A DNA stretch of 64,000 nucleotides from Laguncularia racemosa (Eukaryota; Streptophyta; Magnoliopsida; Myrtales; Combretaceae): NCBI GenBank assembly GCA_037954665.1, contig JBBMOL010000038.1, positions 1,674,001-1,738,000 of the forward strand, in the 5' to 3' direction. Below, one piece after another: positions 1-10,217 of the stretch (positions are counted from its first letter, which is position 1; every line of letters starts with the position of its first letter). The notes below the pieces were generated by a model that saw only the letters and a list, made by a program, of their open reading frames with translations, ran no database searches and was not told the origin of the DNA. A program made the position numbers and the translations under genes.

Positions 1-714
1 ATGAGTTAATCTACTTGGTTAGATCTTTACTCTCAAGCTAAGAAAATCAATGAAAAATTATATAGACGTTTAACTAGTTCGCTTCTGTAGTTAACTGCAT
101 CTAGACCAAATATTCTATTTTCTATTTATATTTATGCAAGATTTCAAAGTAATCCAATTGAAACACATGTAAAAGCTGTTAAAAGAATTGTCAAGTACAT
201 TGCATGCACTACAGAATTAGGAATCCGGTATCCCAAAAATCAAAGTTTTGAATTGATTAGATACTCAAATGTTGATTATGCAAGACGCAAAGTGGATAGG
301 AAAAGTACTTTTGGTACTTGTTAATTCTTAGGAGATAAATTGATTTCTTGGTCTTTTAAGAAACAAAATTCAGTTACTTTATCTGCAGTAGAAGCTGAAT
401 ATGTCTCAATTGGAAATTGTTGTGCACAAATTATTTGGATGAAACAGTAATTACAGGATTATGGATTAATTGATATATTCCTATAAAATGTGATAATACT
501 AGTGCTACAAATTTGACAAAAAGTCCTATGCATCATTCACAATAAAAACATATAGAAATTAGACATCATTTTATTAGGGATCATGTTGCAAATGGAAATA
601 TTAATATTGAATTCATTTCTACTGAAAATCAATATTTAGATATTTATACAAAAGCTTTAAATAGAAATAGGTCCGAATTTTTGAGAAATGAAATTGGTAT
701 GTGTAATTATTTTT
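1..714 (+). pseudogene. Ty1/copia pol 3' end: RNase H domain, decayed
   Basis: Translation of the plus strand, reading through several stops and frame breaks, gives the end of a plant copia reverse transcriptase followed by RNase H. Recognisable pieces are LTASRPNILF near 91-120, YSNVDYARRKVDRKST near 265-306, LISWSFKKQNSVTLS near 340-384, AEYVSIGNCCAQIIWMKQ near 395-450, and HHFIRDHVANGNINIEFIS near 565-620. This is the order and spacing of SIRE/Tork-type copia elements. The catalytic aspartates are partly replaced (YSNVDY for the usual YSDADY). The element continues to the right (accessory reading frame, PPT, LTR from 10218) and is cut on the left by the window edge. It is not functional: stops occur every 20-80 codons. 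Confidence 0.88.
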
Positions 715-906
715 AATATATTTATTTTATTGTATTTTGTACTTGTAGGAATAAGGGTAAAACATATATATATATATATGCTATTTTTGGAAAATAAGAA
801 AAATAACATATTTACATAGCCATTGAAGCACACTTCCCAATTTGTTCAAATTAGAAACTGATTTAGAAAGTATCCCTTCTCTCTCACTTTCTATAACTTG
901 AAATCA

Positions 907-3260
907 ATCAAACTTTGGACTTCATCATGACTGAACTTAGAAAAAGAACCTCAAACACTATTCAATTTCAAAATTCCAAACCCTAAAATGGCTCCCAAAA
1001 AAATCCTCTAAAATAGCATCTAAGGGTGTCAAGTTTAAGAAAAACAAAGATACAATCACCATTAGGGTTGAGTCAACTGATTCTAAGAAAATGGTATCTT
1101 TAGACGAAAGTAAACAAACAAGATTGAAAAAATTGCATGACCCTATTAAGGAGATGTCTGATAAGGAGGAAAGTGATAATGAAGAAATGCTTAGTGAAGC
1201 TGAGTTCGTTGGAAAAGGTTCTAGCAATGGTGACACAGAATCGGACTTTAACATTAAATCTAACTCTGAAAAATCTAAAAAAAAAAAGAACCAAAATCGA
1301 AAAAGAAGAAAAGAACAAAGAAGAGAAAATCCTCTTTCAATTTAACATTTGATAGCTCTCAAAAAAAAAGAAAAAGAAAAAGAAAAAAAGAAAAGAAAAG
1401 AACTTCAAACAAGGTATTTGAATGTTCTTTTATGGATTTCAAATTTTTAAGAGATAATGGATTTTACTAGGATCGTTGGTTAGATAGAATAGGATGTAAA
1501 AATTTTTGTAATCAAACTAATGGTGTAGATGGAGATTTAGATAGAGAATTTTATGATAATCTGAAAATGTTGGAAGATTTAGTTTTGAAATCACGGATTT
1601 TAGAAAAATCTATGAAGATTACTATGAAAGATCTCATTGAATATTTTGATATAAAGGATGAAAAGGATGATGAAAAGCTGATTAATCCCACTAAAAATGA
1701 GATTTTCAAGGAAATCAATGATGGTGTAGGAAATTTTGTAGAAAAAGATATATTTTCTATAGAGTTTGAATTACTGGTATCTTTAGACAAAAGTAAACAA
1801 ACAAGGAGAGAAACAAGGTCGAAAAAATTGCATGACCCTATTAAGGAGATGTCTGATAAGGAGGAAAGTGATAATGAAGAAATGCTTAGTGAAGTTGAGT
1901 TCATTGGAAAAGGTTCTAGCAATGGTGACATAGAATCGAACTTTGACACTAAATCTAACTCTAAAAAAATCTAAGAAAAAGAAGAACCAAAACCAAAAAA
2001 GAAGAAAAGAATAAAGAAGAGAAAATCCTCTTTCAATTTAACAATTGATAGGTCTCAAAAAAAAGAAAAAGAAAAAGAAAAAAAAAGAAAAGAAAAGAAC
2101 TTCAAACAAGGTATTGGAACATTCTTTTGTGGATTTCAAATTTTTAAGAGATAATGGATTTTACTAGGATCGTTGGTTAGATAGAATAGGATGTAAAAAT
2201 TTTTGTAATCAGACTAATGGTGTAGATGGAGATTTAGATAGAGAATTTTATGATAATCTGAAAATGTTGGAAGATTTAGTTTTGAAATCACGGATTTTAG
2301 ATTAATCTATGAAGATTACTATGAAAAATCTCATTGAATATTTTGATATGAAGGATGAAAGAATGATGAAAAGCTTATTAATCCCACTAAAAATGAGATT
2401 TTCAAAGAAATCAATGATGGTGTAGGAAATTTTGTAGAGAAAGATATATTTTCTATAGAGTTTGAATTACTGGTGAGACTTTGGCATCAAGTTGTTACAG
2501 ACTGCAAACTATAAAAAAATGGAAGTAAAATGACTATTTCTAAAGAAGAGGCAATAGTAATCTTAACAATTAAAAGAAAATTGAAAAATGATATGCAAGT
2601 AGAATTTTGAAGCACTTGTGAAGAATAAGAGGATATAGACCATATGGCAATCTTTTGATGAAAATGTTCAGTTTCAAGAAACTTAGTCTACTTAAGAAGA
2701 CTAAGTCACCAATCGGACTGAAAAGGATTTGTGAAGTAAATTTGAAACATATGAACAGTTTTGTGAGAGAAAAATTTTGGTTTTCAAAAGATAGAGCATG
2801 GTATAAACATCTAAAATTTAGTAAGGTTAAGTTTGATTGGAAGAAGGTAAAGGCAATTTCTAAGGGAAAGTTTTCATTGAATTCAAAAAGTGGCTCAAAG
2901 ACTTTTGAACAATTTGTAAAGGAGGCAAACATACCCCATAAGAGAGCAGGAAAGGAAGTTATGAAGGAGAAGAAGAAAAAGAAATATAATGTTAGAACTA
3001 GAGGGAAATTTGAAATCAATGAAGGAAAGGAAGTTCCTAAAAATGATGAGTGTGAAAGTGACTTAAAATGTATTCCTAATAAACCACCTAGAGAATATTC
3101 AAGATCGAATCTCCATGCTGACCTTTTTGATCTAATGGAGAAAAGGTTTGTTGAAATGAAGGACTTTCAAAAATCAATACTGAATGCATTGAAAGGTTTT
3201 GAAAAACCTAATTTAAAACATCCTAAGACTTATCCTTCATCTGTTAAATCATCACTTGAA
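907..3260 (+). pseudogene. env-position accessory reading frame of the copia element (putative plant transposon protein type)
   Basis: Between the copia RNase H and its 3' LTR lies about 3.2 kb (insertions subtracted) of coding-like sequence in broken frames. The start near 907 reads MTELRKRTSNT. A highly charged Lys/Glu/Ser section follows (1091-1345), then a segment with FLRDNGF, WLDRIGCKNF and LDREFYDNLKMLEDLVLKSR (1440-1600). Later come VRLWHQVV and ISKEEAIVILTIKRKL (2470-2585) and an open basic stretch of 202 codons at 2655-3263. The order (strand-order-specific 'REFY..L' block, then a 'LVRLLHYIV..' type block) resembles the plant transposon protein domain often found after pol in retroelements; this is a recognition by eye. 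The frame continues beyond two LTR insertions at 8557-8735 and 9741-9870. Low-complexity poly-purine runs (1266-1400, 1955-2100) interrupt it. Confidence 0.5.
1094..2475 (+). repeat. Tandem direct duplication, two units of about 683-698 bp
   Basis: The segment beginning GGTATCTTTAGAC at 1093-1094 recurs at 1776-1777, and the segment beginning TTCAAACAAGGTATT at 1404 recurs at 2101. Both copies contain the charged KKLHDPIKEMSDKEESDNEEM block, the purine-rich run and the FLRDNGF block, so the whole accessory reading frame segment is duplicated head to tail. The copies differ by scattered substitutions and small indels; the second has a TAATC where the first has AAAATC at the end of the 'SRILEKS' block. 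The duplication probably arose by unequal exchange or template switching inside the purine-rich run. Confidence 0.85.
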
Positions 3261-4380
3261 TGATGGGAATCTACCCTGCGATCTTGATAATTGGGGAACT
3301 TGATTTGGATGATAATCCAAATCACTTGCATTCATACTTTTTTTTTATCTAATAAAGTTTGAATGGTAATCTAGCGGGTATAATGATCATTCTTCACGGG
3401 ATGCCACAAGAACTACACTGTTGGTTAAATTAGGGACATCATCAGATTCACATCCAATGGCCCACTGTGATCAACATTGACTCAATGAACCGACTCTTTA
3501 AGATTATTATCTTTTATACTTGTAATTTATTTTTAAAGCATTTATTTTGTAAGCTTTTGGGACATTTTATTTGGTTGTAATTGTGAGTTTAAGACCGGCT
3601 ACCTTTAGTGGCATAGGTGTAATTGTTTAGTCATTTTAACCCTAAATGGAGCAAGTATAAATGCTTGCTTAAGTAGGGTTTGTAGGAAGTAGAGAGAAAA
3701 CAAAAGTGTTGCCTATTTTCATGAGAATTAGGGTTCATACTCCAAATTTTCATAAGACTCTTATCAATTCTTCAAGGATTGTGGCGAGTAGCAACTTAAG
3801 GATTTGTGAGTAATATCAATTCCTTAGTTGATTCCATTTTATGCTAGTGTGTCATATCTAGTTGTGATTTAGATTGTGTCCTATTTTGTTCTTGATTATC
3901 ACGTTAATTTTAGGGTCATTTCTATCATTGGATTGCTTGCAATTTAGTGGAATTAGATCCTACATTGTATTGTTGATTATAATTGTTAAATTGCTAGTGG
4001 AATTTGCTAGTTTGCATGGAAGTCTTTACATAAGGGATTCACGCCATTTTCAATAGTCTTGGTGATTGGATTTAAATTTGATCTTGTGTTGTGTGCTTGT
4101 TCCTATTGAGCACATCATCATTTAGTGATTAAGGTTATTTGATTTACAAATTGGATTCAAAAGGGATTAAGGTTCACACCACTTGTGGAAGTGTTGATCG
4201 AAATTGCTTCATTTGTTGTGTATATATGCTTTTGTCAATTAAGACATATCATCATTTGGTATCAGATCATTATAATTTGTTTGGTTTCACGACGAATTTA
4301 GATTCATAAAGATTGTTGATATCATGCCATCTTATGGAATTGGTTTTCATGTGCTTGAATTTGATCATTTAGGCACATCA
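3261..4380 (+). repeat. 5' LTR of family A element
   Basis: Begins TGATGGGAATC and ends GGCACATCA, matching the second copy at 7445-8556 along its length. A TATA motif within a near-palindrome (AAGTATAAATGCTT, 3653-3666) marks the likely promoter. The last ~270 bp hold three successive end-like modules, finishing at 4117, 4251 and 4380, each ending in CACATCA or a variant (ACATATCA in the middle one) and followed by a PBS-like sequence. A terminal inverted stem ATGTGC (4349-4354) / GCACAT (4373-4378) closes the LTR. Confidence 0.87.
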
Positions 4381-4385
4381 TCTTT

Positions 4386-4398
4386 TGGTATCAAAGCA
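4386..4398 (+). other. Primer binding site, tRNA-iMet type
   Basis: TGGTATCAAAGCA begins six bases after the LTR end. The usual plant tRNA-iMet PBS is TGGTATCAGAGC, so one mismatch is visible. Two similar but more decayed copies lie inside the LTR at 4121-4131 and 4257-4269. Confidence 0.8.
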
Positions 4399-5511
4399 CA
4401 AGATAAGAGAAGGGATTTAGTGTTTGTTGATTCGTAAACTTCATTATCAATTAGGGTTCTTCAAATTTTTTTATCCAAAATTGTATGTTGAGGATTGAGT
4501 TGCTTAATTGTATTGTTGAGAAGTTGAAATTGTTGATTGTTGAAGTGGAATTTGAGGTCTTGTTGTAGCTCCTTCTTGTTGAGATTTTCCGTGAAGGGAA
4601 GGAGTAGAAGTACATTTTCTTGATTCAAAATTCAAACTTAGAAATTACCTCATTTGTGAAGAAAGTGGAAGTGTAATCCATTGCTTGTTTGTTTTCAAAC
4701 ATAAGAAGTACAACTGTGCATTTTCATAATTGAATTGTGTGGAGTATATGGAAGCTATTTGATTTTCAAAACACACATTAAGCGGTAAAAGTTATTGTGT
4801 GGTCATTTGAATTTGAAAGTTGCTTCTTACCAATTGTGGAAAGGTTGCAATAAGTGAAACAATTTGAATTTAAATTGAGCTGCCTTTTTTTGTATAAGTT
4901 GCGATTTGCAATTGTATTTGAAGTGAAAGAAGTGCAATGTGAAGAGTGTGTGTGTATGCTACACCGTGAGTGAAGGGAGTGTGTGTGTGGCATTGTGTTT
5001 GTGTGTTAAGTGAAGGGTATGTGTATGTGGCGTTGTGTTTGTATGTTGAGTGAAGGGGATTGAAATGTGGTGTATGTAGTGGTGGTCAGTGCTTGCACCG
5101 TGAGTGAGAGGAGTGAGTGGAGGTGTGAATTGTGCATTTGTGTGTAGTGTAAGGTGTTGCACATTATGGTTAATTGTGGTGTGAAACCGTGGTAAGAAAG
5201 GAAGGTTGGAGTAGTGAAGTTTGAATTCAAAAACCAACATTAAAAGTGTGAAAGTAATTAAAACTCATTACTTAAACACTTGTTAGTTGAATTTAATAAC
5301 TTAACTACTTGGAAGTGATTGTTTGTGCTTCATTTAGTTGACTTTACTTGAAGTACCAAGAAATATTTCATTGTGTCTTGACCTCTTGCAACGTGGATAT
5401 CATTGTGTATTATTGTGGTTGTTTAAACATATTATTGTGATTTAGTGTTGTTGAAGGACTGTGCTGCAAATTGTGGGATTGTAGTTCAACAAATCACAAT
5501 CATGTCGAATG
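4399..5511 (+). other. Untranslated leader of family A element, TG-rich
   Basis: There is no coding potential between the PBS and the gag start. The segment 4925-5160 is dominated by GTGTGTG/TGTGTT runs, which is why the opposite strand shows spurious His/Thr-rich frames. The minus-strand family A copy has the same type of leader (complement at 48902-50032), so the composition is a family property. Confidence 0.6.
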
Positions 5512-6920
5512 ACAATGTAAATGTGGGAATTGGCAATGAGGCCAATAGCCAGGTTAGTGGAGGACAAGGTCATCAAACTGCAAGTAGAAGAACCTTGGAA
5601 GATCAACTTTAGGAACTTACTACTATTGTTATTACATTAGCAATAAAGATTGATAGGATGACAATGCCAAAACCACCAATGGTAAATCCGTAGGTACCAC
5701 CTCGAGTAGCTCCACAAAACATCCAGAGAGAAGGAGCAGTGGAAGGAGGAAACTTAGGAAGAAGAATGGAGGGAGATCATCATCCCTATAGGGAGGAGAG
5801 GGATGAAAATTTTGGGATTAATCCTTACCCAAATAGGGATTTCAGGCTACCTAGGGGTTTAGAGTATGTGAATCTGTAGATGCTTTCCTCTGATGGCAGG
5901 GGTTTAGCACATGATTATCTAGACTGGGAAGATAAGGTTGAATTCCTTTTTGAGTGATATGAAATCGATGACAATACCTGAGTTCAACTTGCTGCTGTTG
6001 AGTTCATAGGGTATGCCGCCTTGTGGTAGAAGAATTTATTGATTAGCAGGCGTAGGGATGGAGAGGCTAAAATTCATACATGGAGGGATATGAAAAGGGT
6101 CTTAAGAAAGAGGTTCATTCCTAAACACTGCAAGTAAGAACTATTTATGTGTCTTCAAACTTTAAGGTAGGGAGGAAAAATAGTTAATGATTATGTGCAG
6201 GAATTTGAAACCCTGATGATCATATGTGGGTCAGTAGAGCCTCCAGAGCAAACCCTAGCACGCTTTGTATTATGGCTGTGGGTCAGTAGAGCCTCCAGAG
6301 CAAACCCTAGCACGCTTTGTATTATGGCTAAAATATGAGATCGCATGTGTAGTTAAGCTACAAAGATACAGTATACTTGATGAGGCTATACAACCAGCCT
6401 TGAAAGTAGATAGGCAGAGGCGATCTAACTTATTCAGGGTTACTAGTAGCATGCCTAGTGCTACTAATAGGCCCATGAGAGATGATGGTCAATCAGGAGG
6501 ACCAAAGGTAGTAAGTGAGTCAGTTAGGGCAGTGGACAGAGCTACCCCCAGCACAGATAGGGGGAAAATGACTTCTAGGAAGGGCAAAGAGGTAACAAGA
6601 CCTGATGTTAAGCAAACTGTACCAGGAACCACTAGTGGGAAATTATGCCAAATTAAATGTTTTAAATGCATGGGATTTGGGCATATGATGGCATAGTGTC
6701 CTAATAAGAGAGTCATGATAGTTATGGAGGGTGCTGGAGAAAATGATGAGGATAAGCAAGAACCAGTCAAGCCTATAAACCTGTCTATAGCATTGTAGGA
6801 ATACTATGATGATCAGACTGTGGAGACACATGAGGAGGGAACAGGTGAATAGTATTTACCAATTAATGTATTGCATAGGGTTCTGACTTTATCTCCTGAT
6901 GTTAAGGACAAATAGAGGGA
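5512..6920 (+). pseudogene. Ty3/gypsy gag, family A, with many stop codons
   Basis: Begins MSNDNVNVGIGNEANSQ at 5512. Reading through stops gives the retrotransposon gag domain: YLDWEDKVEFLFE near 5925, VEFIGYAALW near 6000, WRDMKRVLRKRFIP near 6085-6120, and VNDYVQEFETLM near 6185. It is followed by a basic Ser/Arg-rich linker and one CCHC zinc knuckle, CFKCMGFGHMMA-stop-C, at about 6658-6700. Most in-frame stops replace a codon where Gln is expected, for example at 5610-5612, 5691-5693 and 6694-6696 (CAG to TAG). A 52-bp duplication at 6226-6329 shifts the frame. The capsid-like protein cannot be made from this copy. Confidence 0.8.
6226..6329 (+). repeat. Exact 52-bp tandem duplication within gag
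   Basis: The block starting GTGGGTCAGTAGAGCC at 6226 is repeated without visible change from 6278. The length is not a multiple of three (52), so it breaks the gag frame. The lack of divergence shows it is much younger than the surrounding stop codons. Confidence 0.88.
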
Positions 6921-7444
6921 GAACATATTCCACACTTCTTGTAGGATCAAGGGTAACCTTTATGTACTAATCATTGATAGTGGTAGTTGCACTAATGTCA
7001 TATCTACTGCATTAGTAAACAAATTACAACTATCCACTAGTCCACATCCTAGTCCTTATAACTTGCATTGGCTGAACAGTCGGGGTAGTATACATGTTAC
7101 ACAAAGGGCAAAGGTGCTAGTGAGTGTTAGAAAGAAATATCATGATGAGATCCTTTGTGATATGATCCCCTTGTATGCCTTTCATTTACTATTGGGTAGA
7201 CCTTGGATGTTTGATAGAAAGGTGTTACATGACGATTCAAAAACACCTACATGTTTCGAAAGGGAGGGTCTCGAATAGTATTGACACCTATGTCTCCATT
7301 AGAGGTGCATGATTTCCAAGAGCAGGTCATAACTACTTCTATTTCTTCTAATAATCGAGAAAATGGTGTAACAAAGGCATCCGGGTTCAGTCCAAGAAGT
7401 GATCCTCTAGATTTAAGGGAAAATCTTTCAGAGGTCCGAGGAGA
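6921..7444 (+). pseudogene. Aspartic protease and pol C-terminal scrap, family A
   Basis: The motif YVLIIDSGSCTNVIST at 6960-7010 is the retroviral-type aspartic protease active site (D-S-G). It is followed by LVNKLQLSTSPHPSPYNLHWL and HLLLGRPWMFDRKVLHD (7185-7230), the conserved 'LLGRPW' flap region of chromovirus proteases. The sequence then jumps to DPLDLRENLSEVRGD just before the 3' LTR. In full-length relatives that segment lies after the integrase, so more than 2.5 kb of pol has been lost. The purine-rich CGAGGAGA at 7437-7444 is the polypurine tract and is part of the reading frame. Confidence 0.8.
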
Positions 7445-8556
7445 TAATGGGAATCTACCCTACGATCTTGATGACTAGGGAACTTCATTTGGATGATGAT
7501 CTAAATCACTTGCATGCATACAATTTTTTTTCTTCATCTAATAAAGTTTGAATGGTAATTTAACAAGTACAATGATTATTCTTAATGGGATGCCACATAA
7601 ACTACACTGTTGGTCAAATTAGGGACATCATCGGATTCACATCCAATGGCCCGCCATGATCAACATTGACTTGATGAACCGGTTATCTTTTGTACTTGTA
7701 ATTTATTTTTGAACCATTTATTTTGTAAGCTTTTGAGACATTTTATTTGGTTTCAATTATGGGTTTAGGACCGGCCACCTTTAGTGGCATAGATGTAATT
7801 GTTTAGTAATTTTAACCCTAAATGAAGCAAGTATAAATACTTGCTTAAGTAGGGTTTGTAGGAAGTGGAGAGAAAACAAAAGTGCTGCCTATTTTCATGA
7901 GAATTAGGGTTCATACTCCAAATTTTCATAAGATTCTTATCAATTCCTCAAGGATTGTGACAAGTAGCAACTTAAGGATTTGTGAGTAATATCAATTCCT
8001 TAGTTGATTTCATTTCATTCTAGTGTGTCATATCGAGTTGTGATTTAGATTGTGTCCTATTTTGTTCTTGATTATCACGTCGATTTTAGGGTCATTTCTA
8101 TCATTGGATTTCTTGCAATTTAGTGGAATTAGATCCTACATTGTATTATTGATTTTAATTATTCAATTGCTAGTGGAATTTGCTAATTTGCATAGAAGTC
8201 TTTGCATAAGGGATTCACGCTATTTTCAATAGTTTTTGTGATCGGATTTCAATTTGATCTTGTGTTATGTGCTTATTCCTATTGAGCACATCATCATTTG
8301 GTGATTAAGGTTATTTGATTTACAAATTGGATTCAAAAGGGATTATGGTTTACGCCACTTGTGGAGGTGTTGATCGGAATTGCTTCATTTGTTGTGTGTA
8401 TATGCTTTTGTCAATTAAGGCATATCATCATTTGGTATCATAGCATTATAATTTGTTTGGTTTCATGACAAATTTGGATTCATAAGGATTGTTGATATCA
8501 CGCCATCTTGTGGAATTGGTTTTCATGTGCTTGAATTTGATCATTTAAGCACATCA
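7445..8556 (+). repeat. 3' LTR of family A element
   Basis: Starts TAATGGGAATC (the first G of the canonical TG has mutated to A) and ends GCACATCA. It shows the same features as the 5' copy: TATA near-palindrome AAGTATAAATACTT (7829-7842), three end modules finishing at 8293, 8427 and 8556, and terminal stem ATGTGC (8525-8530) / GCACAT (8549-8554). The module spacing (134 and 129 bp) is identical to the 5' copy. Confidence 0.87.
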
Positions 8557-8735
8557 CTAAACTAGTTAAATCATTCCCTCTTAAGCAAAGTCCTCCTACT
8601 TCATAAGCCAATGCGTGGAACAGGATCGCAACTCTACACCAACTTCTCCTACTACCTCAAATGTTGAATCATCATCAGCCAAACCTTCTCTTAAGAAAAT
8701 CTAGATGAATTGGCACCAAATTTGCATATCATTGT
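8557..8735 (+). pseudogene. Copia accessory reading frame, middle piece between two LTR insertions
   Basis: This 179-bp island separates the family A element from a solo LTR. It carries Ser/Pro/Lys-rich coding-like sequence and joins the open stretch ending at 3263 to the basic tail after 9740. The assignment is by position between two insertions; the sequence itself is too short to classify. Confidence 0.4.
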
Positions 8736-9740
8736 TGATGGGAAATTTTCCGGCACCATAGATGCTCTCAGAACTCGATTTGGATGATAATCCAAATCGC
8801 TCATATTTCACTTTATTTCTTTTATCTAATAAATATTTGAGTAATAATCTTATAGGTACAATAATGTTTCTCCATGGGATGCTAAATGACTTACATTAGT
8901 TAATGGCCACGGGACATCATCAGATTTGCATCCAAAGGCCCGCTGTGATTGATTTCACTTCAAAGCATTGGCTCTAGAAGATTTATATTATTTTTGTACT
9001 TTGTAATTGTTATTAGATCATTTTATGTTGTAATTTTCTTTTGGGACACTTTCATTTGTTTATAATTTTCATTTAGGACCAACCACCCTAGAAGTGGCAT
9101 AATTATAATTTTGTGGACTTTTTAATCCTAAAGGGAGCAAGTATAAATACTTGCTTAAGTAGGGTTTTGAGGGCACAATTTTTAGAATAGACACATCATT
9201 TTCGTGAGAGAATTAGGGTTCATCTTAGTTCAATCCCTCTTATCAATTTCAATCCCAAGAGTTGGAATTATGGCAAGTGCAATAAGGAGAAATTGTAAGT
9301 TGTATCAATTTCTATTTGTTGTGTTTCTTTTCTTCTCTAGTGAGTCATATCTAGGATTGGATTGAAGTTTTCTTGGTTAGATTTGATTGCATTTGTAATC
9401 AAATTATTATTGCCTAACTGATTGGTTTTTAGCCTTAAATTCTATTCTTCCATTTCGCACATTTTTGAACCATGAAAGCAAGTGTTGTGGAAGGTTAATC
9501 ACGGTTAATGATCCATTTGATTTTATGTAGTATTCACATAGCTTTTCAAATTTAATTAGTGATCTTCATTAAAGAATATATCATTATGATATTCATTTCA
9601 TGAACTATAGCATTCAGATCAACTATTGCATTTAGGGTTTACGCAACAATATTGCTCCAAATTGAACAGAATTGACCTTATCTTTTGGGATTGTTAGTTA
9701 GATTATTTTTCTTGTGCTTAATTCCCATTTAGGCACATCA
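8736..9740 (+). mobile_element. Solo LTR, family A, perfect TSD ATTGT
   Basis: Begins TGATGGGAAAT and ends GGCACATCA, the family A termini. The 5 bp before (8731-8735, ATTGT) equal the 5 bp after (9741-9745, ATTGT). That proves an insertion followed by LTR-LTR recombination and fixes the LTR boundaries for the family. TATA near-palindrome at 9139-9152. Unlike the full element to its left, it has a single LTR end module, with stem GTGC (9714-9717) / GCAC (9733-9736). Confidence 0.92.
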
Positions 9741-10217
9741 ATTGTTTATCAACCTTTGAATTTCAAGAAATTCCACTCTAAACAACCTGAAGATGCTCCT
9801 ACTCCAAGAAAGTCTAAAAGATTTAAAAGATGTTTTAGAAAGTTTGTTAAGAAAACAAAAAAACATTAGTTGATATTTGTACTATTCAAACTATGTTGTT
9901 ATCTATTTTACTACTACATTTGTCTTCATGAAAAATCTGCTTTAATATTTTTCTATTACATTCTTGTTATTTGTTCTCATTAATTATATTTATTTTCTTA
10001 TTTTTCCGCTTATAACAAAAATGGGGAGAAATATGTAACAAAAATGTGTGTATGGGTGAAAAAACAAAAAAAAAAGGAATTTGAAACCATAATATTTGTG
10101 AAAAAGAAACCTGAAAACATAATATGTGTAGAAAAGGAATGTGTGGAAAAGAAATTTGAAAAGTTTTAAATATTTTTGTTTGTAAAGGGTTTTTGTTATC
10201 ATCAAAAAAGGAGAAAA
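9741..10217 (+). pseudogene. Tail of the copia accessory reading frame and polypurine tract
   Basis: The first ~130 bp translate as a strongly basic tail (FKKFHSKQPEDAPTPRKS, then Lys/Arg-rich) ending in a stop near 9868. The rest is AT-rich with two purine-rich motifs: TGGGGAGAA at 10022-10030, and AAAAAAGGAGAAAA at 10204-10217 directly before the TG of the LTR. The second is the polypurine tract that primes plus-strand synthesis. Confidence 0.5.

Larger units (their letters stand above)
3261..8556 (+). mobile_element. Non-autonomous Ty3/gypsy chromovirus-like element, family A (LTR-gag-PR-LTR)
   Basis: Two direct repeats of about 1.1 kb (3261-4380 and 7445-8556) enclose a tRNA-iMet-type PBS, a long untranslated leader, a gag with one zinc knuckle, a protease, and a short stretch matching the extreme C-terminus of pol. 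No RT, RNase H or integrase motif is present between the protease (about 7240) and the C-terminal scrap (about 7400). The element is therefore internally deleted and would need proteins supplied in trans. Flanks are TTGAA on the left and CTAAA on the right. These differ by two transitions, so a decayed TSD is possible but not proven. It sits inside the accessory reading frame of the copia element. Confidence 0.85.

Noticed and set aside
4778..5240. His/Thr-rich frames on the minus strand
   Set aside because: Complement of the TG-rich leader of the family A element; low complexity.
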